Below, piece by piece: positions 19,208-23,027 of a stretch of 23,027 nucleotides of DNA. Each line of letters opens with the position of its first letter. Within the stretch, counting starts at the first letter, position 1. The stretch spans positions 1 through 23,027 of the IMG/VR virus record IMGVR_UViG_3300025840_000261; one strand, given 5' to 3'. This stretch comes from a virus. Below the pieces are notes generated by a model. It searched no databases. It was not told the origin of the DNA and saw only the letters and a list, made by a program, of their open reading frames with translations. A program made the translations under genes and the position numbers.

Positions 19208-20086
19208 CTAAAACTTTATTAAATATTCAACTAAAATAAACTTTTGGGTAATATCATTAAAAGCAGTTGTATCAGAAACTCCAACATTAACCGTTGTGGT
19301 TATTGCACTAGCGTCAATCTCAACAGAGTTTAACTGCGCAGCAATATTAGTAGTTGGATTAGTTCTTTGTACACCATGTTCGTGCTGTGTAGATATAACG
19401 CTTCCAGAGGTTCCAACTGGAAATTCTTCATATGGAGCAACTGTTGGAGATACAGTACCTGAAGCGCCTCCATTATCCCACTCTCTGGTATTAACATTTT
19501 GAGTAGCTAGCCTAGCAACAGTTGAATAATGTCCATGTGTCAATATTTGATCCGCTGTTATCTGCGAAACCGCACTCTGAAATGGAACATTCATAACAAA
19601 ATTTCCAGAAATTGGTATATCAGTCGTAGGAATGACAAAATTACCACTATAATTAACAGTTATTTCTTCTCCCTGATTTGAAGTTATATCAACACCAACT
19701 CCAACACGTTCAACTGTTGCTCCAGTAGTTTGCTGTATTGCTGTTGCATCAGAAACTAAAGCAGTATTAGAAGTCGATGCGGACAAATATTTACTTCCAA
19801 AATCTGGTAGTTGTATTTGACCTCCAGTTCCATTTTCATCTCTATTTTCGAGAATTATATTATCCTTTTTGTATATACAATCATCTCCAACACCAATAAC
19901 TTCTGCTAAAGCAATATACTCATCCGCATTCAAAATAGATCCATCACATCGTAAATACCCAGCAGGAGCATATGTCTTCCAATCAGCACCATCTGGTCTA
20001 TCTCCCTCCAGAGTTCTAGTAAATGGGAATATTGTTCCTACTACCCCACCAAATTTTCCTTTTTGAAATGAATAGTATGATGCCAT
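19208..20086 (-). CDS. Tail-collar domain protein (292 aa)
   Basis: The collar motif is at about residues 38-105: APAGYLRCDGSILNADEYIA, then QIQLPDFGSKYLSAS. The N-terminus (YYSFQKGKFGGVVGTIFPF) and C-terminus (LVEYLIKF) parallel those of the other two collar proteins. The middle is a Thr/Val/Asn-rich beta region that includes a TDQILTHGHY-type His segment. Likely a virion tip or fibre component. Four bases separate it from the next gene. Confidence 0.87.
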   Translation of the reverse strand: MASYYSFQKGKFGGVVGTIFPFTRTLEGDRPDGADWKTYAPAGYLRCDGSILNADEYIALAEVIGVGDDCIYKKDNIILENRDENGTGGQIQLPDFGSKYLSASTSNTALVSDATAIQQTTGATVERVGVGVDITSNQGEEITVNYSGNFVIPTTDIPISGNFVMNVPFQSAVSQITADQILTHGHYSTVARLATQNVNTREWDNGGASGTVSPTVAPYEEFPVGTSGSVISTQHEHGVQRTNPTTNIAAQLNSVEIDASAITTTVNVGVSDTTAFNDITQKFILVEYLIKF

Positions 20087-20087
20087 A

Positions 20088-21200
20088 TTAGTAAGCCTTT
20101 ATTATAAAAAGCATTTGAATTGAAGGGGTATTGACGTTAGCAGTTATCGATAAAACTTCTGCGGTATCAGCATCTACAGGAGCAATATTTCCAGAACTTA
20201 TTGTATTTATCCTAACGGTTTCTTTTGTAAAAACTCCAGAAGACTCAATACTCAAAGACTGAGTAACATGATCATGTCCAGTCATGTTGGGAACTTGAAA
20301 ATTAACGTTATCAGTCATCAAAGTAGTTCCATATATACCAGCCCAAGGGGCATCATCTCCCACATTTACATCTGGATCAATATCTATAAGATCTGCAGAC
20401 CTCTCATTATATAAAACACAGTCATCACTTTTTCTAATATAATTTTTACTTCCAGGAGTATCAACTCTTTGCATTTCCCCCGCATTAGTTCCATAAGGAT
20501 TTTGACCTCTACCGACATGTCTTCCACCATCCCACGCTGGTCTGCAGAAATCATCATCTCCAGTATTTACGTTCGAACATTTATAAATTTCTTGTTCTGT
20601 ACAAGTATCAGGAACAAATCCAATTCCACCAGTATCTTGACACTCTTCAATCTCACTATCAGTTACGCTAATAGATGGCAATTCCACGGTATTATGACCA
20701 TGAGTACCAAAGTGCGCATCTCCAAGTCTCCTAGGGACATAACTAAAAGTTGTCGAATAACTAGGAGATGAAAGATTCATTCCAGTCATATTTGCTCGTA
20801 AATTTGATACCAAATTTAAACTAACTTTAAGATCAACATTAGATGATTGAACTCCAGTAACTTCAGCTGGACTATCCGAAGTTGTTGGGAGAGAGGAGGC
20901 AAAGTTTCCAGTATATCCACAATCAGTAGCATGAGAAGGATGATAATCACCTAAAGATTTTCCAGGAAGATTGGGAAGATTAAAAGTAATCGTGGGACTA
21001 GTTTCAGAGGCACCTGCTGTATAACGATAACCAATGATTTCAAATAATTCTGGATATCTATCCACAGGATATCCACTACCATTACAAGCTAACCATCCTT
21101 TTGGTATTCCAGAAGGACCAGATAGAGAACCAGACCAGGGGACAATTGTCCCCACAGCCAGTCCCTTTAGTGATTTTGTTCTATTGTAGTTTACTGCCAT
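20088..21200 (-). CDS. Tail-collar domain protein (370 aa)
   Basis: The collar motif is at about residues 33-82: IPKGWLACNGSGYPVDRYPE, then ITFNLPNLPGKSLGDY. It also has several Cys residues in the middle (ECQDTGG, DTCTEQEIYKCSN) and His-containing beta segments (GTHGHNTVELP and NMTGHDHVTQSL). GHxH repeats are usual in such fibre proteins and may bind metal. The C-terminus FIIKAY matches its paralogues. One base separates it from the fibre protein gene upstream. Confidence 0.87.
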   Translation of the reverse strand: MAVNYNRTKSLKGLAVGTIVPWSGSLSGPSGIPKGWLACNGSGYPVDRYPELFEIIGYRYTAGASETSPTITFNLPNLPGKSLGDYHPSHATDCGYTGNFASSLPTTSDSPAEVTGVQSSNVDLKVSLNLVSNLRANMTGMNLSSPSYSTTFSYVPRRLGDAHFGTHGHNTVELPSISVTDSEIEECQDTGGIGFVPDTCTEQEIYKCSNVNTGDDDFCRPAWDGGRHVGRGQNPYGTNAGEMQRVDTPGSKNYIRKSDDCVLYNERSADLIDIDPDVNVGDDAPWAGIYGTTLMTDNVNFQVPNMTGHDHVTQSLSIESSGVFTKETVRINTISSGNIAPVDADTAEVLSITANVNTPSIQMLFIIKAY

Positions 21201-21201
21201 T

Positions 21202-23027
21202 TTAGATCTCCATTAACCACCATCCTTGTGCTTGCGGTGGAGCGCTAGTTTCTCCGTTATAAACTAATCCAAATGCTGCATTAGGAGTATTGATAATCAA
21301 CTCTCCCCCATCAAATACTTGAGGAACACCTGCTACTACTGGCATTCCAATAGTTGTGCCAGTTGCATCTCCCTGAATATTTCCATCAGATGCTCTTATT
21401 ACTAGTTGAGAAAGGTTAGAAGTATTTCCCGAAACATCAACAAATCTAATAGTATCTCCAGTTTTTGGATTTGCTGGCAAAAGAAGAATTAATTGATCAG
21501 GGGAAGAAGCTCCAGAAGTCCCAACAAAATAATTTACATTTGAAATTAAGTTGAATTGAGGATCAGATTGAGCCGAAGTTTGATTATTACTTCTAGTTCC
21601 AATATATACCCACTTTCTACCACCACTGCTACTGTAGAAGTTTTCAATTCCACCAAGATCTAAACTTCCATCAGTTTTAATTTTTGATGAAGTTTTTCCA
21701 ACTGTATTACTATTTACTGTGAAATCTCCATTTATTGTTAGATTTCCAGTACTACCTAAGAATTGTAAAGTATCTACTCCACCAGATCTAAGTGTAAGAT
21801 CAGAATTTAAACCACTAAAATCAAAAATTGAATCTCCATCCGCAGATGCTATAGATAAATCACGAGTGCTTCCATTGTATTCCAGAGATGTATTTCCTTC
21901 AAAAGAAATAGTGAGATTGGAATTGGAGGTAGTAAATTGTAAAGTTGGAGTACCAGCAAAGTTGATTCCAGTAGAACCAGTATAAACTCTAATATTACCA
22001 TCTAGATCAATACCACCAGCAATATCAAGATCTCCACTAGACTGAGTTAGTTTCAGTCTGCCATTATCAAGAGTAGTATCATTTGCATTTGTGCTAGTGA
22101 TTAGAAGATCACCAGTAAATGCTGCAGATCCTGCTCCTCCAAGAACTGCTGCAGGAGTTGAAAGTGCTCCATCTCCAACAATAGTTAGAGTTCCATCTCT
22201 AGAAATTGTGAGTTCTGGAGTTGAGGAAGTATTGCTAGCAACAATAAACTGATTGTTATTAGTTGTCAATTGAACTGTAAAGTCACAAACATCTGTAAGA
22301 GTAGATGTTACTGCTCCACAAACACTATCAACAACGAATCTATCATTACCATCACCATCGTTGATTCTAAAGTCTTTAGCGTCAGATAGACTGATATCAA
22401 AGATTTTTACAAATTCTCCAGATGGGCAAGTTTCACCAGCACTAAATCTCAGATAGTCACCAATTTCAAAAGCACCACCAAATTCACCTAGAGTTACACT
22501 CTGTTGAGAATTGTTGATATTTTCTGTTAGGAAAGTAGCATTAGTGGTCTTTTCAAGTTTGGTGATAATTGTATTATCGGTATGTGCTGCAGCAGTAGTA
22601 CACTCAGCACCCCTTGCTACTGGAATTTCATAAGCACCAGTAGAAGGATTTTGTCCAGGACCAGGAGCAACAACTTCAACAATTTCACTATCAATTAGAA
22701 GGAAATCACCAATACTAATTCCTGTAAGAGGACTTTGACCATTTACAGAATCCTGTAAAGTACCATCTACGGTTCCAGTTCCATTCTGACTAGTTTGTAG
22801 GAACAATAGAGTATCAGTAGATGACCATACTCCAGTACCAGCAGTATCAACACGGGTTTCAATTCCAACAACTTCAGTAATTTCTTCAATTGCTCTATAA
22901 TAATCAACATTTAGAGAGTTGATATCACCGATAAAGTGAGAAGTTGCTGTACTTCCTAGTTGACCTCTAGAGACCTGAAGTTGACCAGTATTGTTTCCTC
23001 CGTTGATAGTAAAGTCACCATCAAACT
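21202..23027 (-). CDS. Long tail-fibre/structural protein, 5' part outside window
   Basis: The frame is open to the right edge, so 607 codons are visible and the true start lies outside. The sequence is built of short Gly/Asn/Asp/Ser-rich beta repeats (for example FDGDFTINGG at the edge, GNLTINGDFTVNSNTVG later, DLDGNIRVYTGSTGINF and GNTSLEYNGSTRDLSI). The C-terminal 130 residues are different (WVYIG..., ending GWWLMEI) and look like a separate tip domain. This is typical of long repetitive fibre or virion proteins of T4-like cyanophages. It heads the visible tail module, and the collar genes follow at 1-4 base spacing. Confidence 0.82.
   Translation of the reverse strand, partial: FDGDFTINGGNNTGQLQVSRGQLGSTATSHFIGDINSLNVDYYRAIEEITEVVGIETRVDTAGTGVWSSTDTLLFLQTSQNGTGTVDGTLQDSVNGQSPLTGISIGDFLLIDSEIVEVVAPGPGQNPSTGAYEIPVARGAECTTAAAHTDNTIITKLEKTTNATFLTENINNSQQSVTLGEFGGAFEIGDYLRFSAGETCPSGEFVKIFDISLSDAKDFRINDGDGNDRFVVDSVCGAVTSTLTDVCDFTVQLTTNNNQFIVASNTSSTPELTISRDGTLTIVGDGALSTPAAVLGGAGSAAFTGDLLITSTNANDTTLDNGRLKLTQSSGDLDIAGGIDLDGNIRVYTGSTGINFAGTPTLQFTTSNSNLTISFEGNTSLEYNGSTRDLSIASADGDSIFDFSGLNSDLTLRSGGVDTLQFLGSTGNLTINGDFTVNSNTVGKTSSKIKTDGSLDLGGIENFYSSSGGRKWVYIGTRSNNQTSAQSDPQFNLISNVNYFVGTSGASSPDQLILLLPANPKTGDTIRFVDVSGNTSNLSQLVIRASDGNIQGDATGTTIGMPVVAGVPQVFDGGELIINTPNAAFGLVYNGETSAPPQAQGWWLMEI

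Noticed and set aside
21202-23027. Repeats as a CRISPR array or tandem DNA repeat
   Set aside because: The repeats are short, variable and in frame; they reflect beta-repeat protein structure, with no constant direct repeat and spacer pattern.
1-23027. tRNA genes, rRNA or insertion sequences
   Set aside because: No cloverleaf-like segment, transposase or flanking inverted repeats were noticed by eye. The only mobile-type gene is the HNH endonuclease. A tRNAscan run was not possible.

Overview
The window looks like part of a T4-like cyanophage (cyanomyovirus) genome. All supported genes lie on the minus strand, packed end to end with 1-20 base overlaps, and no tRNA, rRNA, insertion sequence or CRISPR array was seen. 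The cyanophage reading rests on gene content: three tail-collar proteins behind a long repetitive fibre protein, two 2-oxoglutarate/Fe(II) oxygenases, a DUF4385 protein, a secreted HExxH protein next to a metzincin, and many tiny acidic ORFs. There is also one T4-type late promoter (TATAAATA). This is an inference from content; no host marker such as psbA is present.

Layout, read in the direction of transcription (right to left). 23027-14498: tail module, with the 3' part of a long fibre/structural protein, three tail-collar paralogues, a 2OG oxygenase, a gene resembling a tail-fibre assembly chaperone, a PKHD-type 2OG oxygenase and a small hypothetical protein. 14494-13727: a short operon with DUF4385. 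13720-12401: an SF2 helicase. 12394-11387: five small genes. 11381-5842: an accessory region with three separate pairs of nuclease (or candidate nuclease) plus DNA methyltransferase, interspersed with small genes. 5819-4492: small genes, including two tiny membrane proteins. 4485-4016: an HNH homing-type endonuclease behind a late-promoter hairpin. 4038-680: a ten-gene operon that includes two different zinc metallopeptidase-like proteins. 673-1: a four-gene operon that runs off the left edge.

The most unusual content is the triple nuclease-methyltransferase set. Each cassette has the nuclease first and the methyltransferase second, with overlapping stop and start codons. Two of the nucleases share an HDR...EIK signature at identical residue numbers. 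The third partner has no clear nuclease motif. This could be a phage weapon: progeny DNA would be premethylated and host DNA would not, so the nucleases would attack only the host chromosome or competitors.

Regulation is regular. About a dozen -10 boxes were found, each starting 27-32 bases upstream of the first ATG of an operon. They are often preceded by a hairpin ending the previous operon, so the window divides into about a dozen one-promoter modules. Three or four promoters are classical TTGACA-N17-TATnnT. The others lack a -35 box but share GCCC-TATAnT, and several share a downstream AAGGTAnTC motif.
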